This document shows, piece after piece, positions 5,583 through 6,383 of a DNA stretch of 6,383 nucleotides (its first letter is position 1; each line of letters begins with the position of its first letter). The DNA is from Chloroflexota bacterium (GTDB lineage: Bacteria > Chloroflexota > Anaerolineae > Promineifilales > Promineifilaceae). The notes under the pieces are model-generated. The model ran no database searches, was not told where the DNA came from, and worked only from the letters and a program-made list of their open reading frames with translations. Made by a program: the position numbers and the translations under genes. The stretch lies in the NCBI GenBank assembly GCA_963169155.1, contig CAUJGI010000218.1, positions 1-6,383 on the forward strand, in the 5' to 3' direction.

Positions 5583-6383
5583 TTAACGGCCGTTTATCAT
5601 CACCACCCGCCCCATCACCGAGACATCGTAACCCGGCATGGCGGACACGGCCGTTTTAAACCCATCATCGTGCAGCAGGTCCAGCAACGGCCGTGTCCGC
5701 TCACTTTCATACGTCTGCCGGGTCATTACCAGGTCATACTGCTCGTGGGCCAGCGGTACAAAGTCCAGCTTCAGCGCCCGCGCCGCCGCCTGAATGCCCA
5801 GGCCAAAATCGGCCGTGCCCGACACAATCGCCGCCGCCACCGCCAGATGGGTGTACTCCTCACGGCCGTAGCCGCGCACCTGCTCCGGCGTAATGCCCAG
5901 CTTGCCCAACTCATAATCCAGCAGCACCCGCGTGCCCGCGCCGCGCTGCCGGTTCACCAGCTGCACATCGTCGCGCCCCGCGGCGGCCCAGCCCTGGATG
6001 TTTTTGGGATTGCCCGCAGGCACCAACCAGCCCTGCTCGCGCCCCACCAGCGTCACCAGCACCACATCTTCATCCGGTAGGTAGCGGTGCACGCTGCTCT
6101 GGTTGTAAATGCCCGTCTCCGGGTCCAGCAGATGGCTGCCCGCCAGGTGGCATTCGCCTCGGCGCAGGGCCACCAATCCGCCCAGGCTGCCCACGTTGGC
6201 CGAAGCCAGCCGCACCCCACTGCGCTCTGCCAAAAATTGGGCGATGAGGTCCAGCGTCAGATCGTGGCTGCCGATGGCCAGGATGGTGTGGGCCAGGTCC
6301 CGGGCGTCTCGGTAAAGATGCACCGTCACTTCACTGCCCATGTCAGCCCCTTCGCTAAAGCGGGGGATGCGCACAATGCCATC
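5583..6383 (-). CDS. MoeA-type molybdopterin molybdenumtransferase C-terminus fused to PBP-like (molybdate-type) domain, 5' partial
   Basis: The frame stays open to the window edge, so this is the last 266 residues of a longer protein. A GTG at 6374 could be read as a start, but the residues around it (DGIVRIPRFSEGADMGSEV, partial residues 1-19) look like the closing strand of MoeA domain IV. From about residue 34 it reads as a PBP-like domain of the COG1910/PF12727 type: IGSHDLTLDLIAQFL near 37-51, GSLGGLVALRRGECHLAGSH near 65-84, VNRQRGAGTR near 143-152, GTADFGLGIQAAA near 189-201, and a closing PGYDVSVMGRV near 250-260. Known for the family: MoeA inserts molybdenum into adenylylated molybdopterin, and MoeA-PBP fusions occur in archaea and some bacteria, where the added domain may bind molybdate or tungstate. 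That ligand role is inferred here. The protein is cytoplasmic. The stop codon overlaps an ACGGCCGT palindrome, and four copies fall in this gene. A stand-alone regulator with an HTH domain is less likely given the MoeA-like tail. Confidence 0.8.
   Translation of the reverse strand, partial: DGIVRIPRFSEGADMGSEVTVHLYRDARDLAHTILAIGSHDLTLDLIAQFLAERSGVRLASANVGSLGGLVALRRGECHLAGSHLLDPETGIYNQSSVHRYLPDEDVVLVTLVGREQGWLVPAGNPKNIQGWAAAGRDDVQLVNRQRGAGTRVLLDYELGKLGITPEQVRGYGREEYTHLAVAAAIVSGTADFGLGIQAAARALKLDFVPLAHEQYDLVMTRQTYESERTRPLLDLLHDDGFKTAVSAMPGYDVSVMGRVVMINGR

Larger units (their letters stand above)
103..5869. repeat. Dispersed highly iterated palindrome ACGGCCGT, 16 copies
   Basis: Exact copies start at 103, 474, 888, 1066, 1687, 1750, 2151, 2266, 2863, 3478, 4372, 5293, 5586, 5647, 5687 and 5862. 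Sixteen of the 19 CGGCCG hexamers in the window are extended to the full 8-mer. The exceptions start at 3148, 4660 and 5809, each with one end base changed. The extended form AACGGCCGTT occurs at 1749, 4371 and 5585. Fourteen copies are coding: seven read Thr-Ala-Val, five Gly-Arg and two Arg-Pro, so all three frames are used. Two are noncoding. By base composition about 0.1 copy is expected in a window of this size (my estimate). It resembles cyanobacterial HIP1 in behaviour but not in sequence. Confidence 0.93.

Noticed and set aside
103..5869. ACGGCCGT copies as a CRISPR array or operator set
   Set aside because: The units are only 8 bp, are irregularly spaced from 40 to over 900 bp, and lie inside conserved coding regions, unlike CRISPR repeats or a promoter-linked operator.
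6372..6374. GTG as the start of the MoeA/PBP-like gene
   Set aside because: Codons upstream to the window edge are open, and the sequence around the GTG matches the interior of MoeA domain IV, so the gene is 5' partial.

Overview
The window is about 6.4 kb of bacterial DNA with moderate GC content. All four genes lie on the minus strand, so the transcription order runs from high to low coordinates. No rRNA, tRNA, transposase or CRISPR array is visible. Several traits suggest a Chloroflexota bacterium, perhaps of Anaerolineae type. These are the large secreted repeat protein with an 'FLPLALNN' motif followed by a CARDB-like domain, the Trp-rich membrane-anchored beta-type protein beside it, and a MoeA fused to a molybdate-type binding domain. 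The taxonomic call is inference from remembered family patterns, not a search result.

Layout in transcription order: (1) 6383-5583, the 3' part of a molybdenum cofactor gene. It holds the last residues of a MoeA domain fused to a periplasmic-binding-protein-like domain, and its 5' end lies outside the window. (2) 5518-4583, a PHP-superfamily metal-dependent phosphoesterase of the YciV/RNase AM type, followed by a near-perfect rho-independent terminator at 4518-4554. (3) 4337-969, a secreted protein of 1122 residues. It has a signal peptide, two cadherin-like repeats, seven Ig-like/VCBS-type repeats and a CARDB-like C-terminal domain, and is probably an adhesin or cell-surface scaffold. (4) 917-393, a 174-residue Trp-rich protein with one N-terminal membrane segment, 51 bp downstream of the adhesin and probably cotranscribed with it. 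Beyond its stop codon, 392-1 holds no convincing gene but has three consecutive inverted repeats, the last resembling a terminator.

Functionally the window has two blocks split by the 4518-4554 terminator: cytoplasmic enzymes (molybdenum cofactor, nucleotide or RNA phosphoester hydrolysis) and a cell-surface pair (repeat adhesin plus small anchored protein).

The most striking signal is not a gene. The 8-bp palindrome ACGGCCGT occurs 16 times in 6383 bp, against roughly 0.1 expected. It lies in all four genes, in all three reading frames and in both main noncoding stretches. It behaves like a highly iterated palindrome comparable in kind to cyanobacterial HIP1 (GCGATCGC), but with a different sequence.
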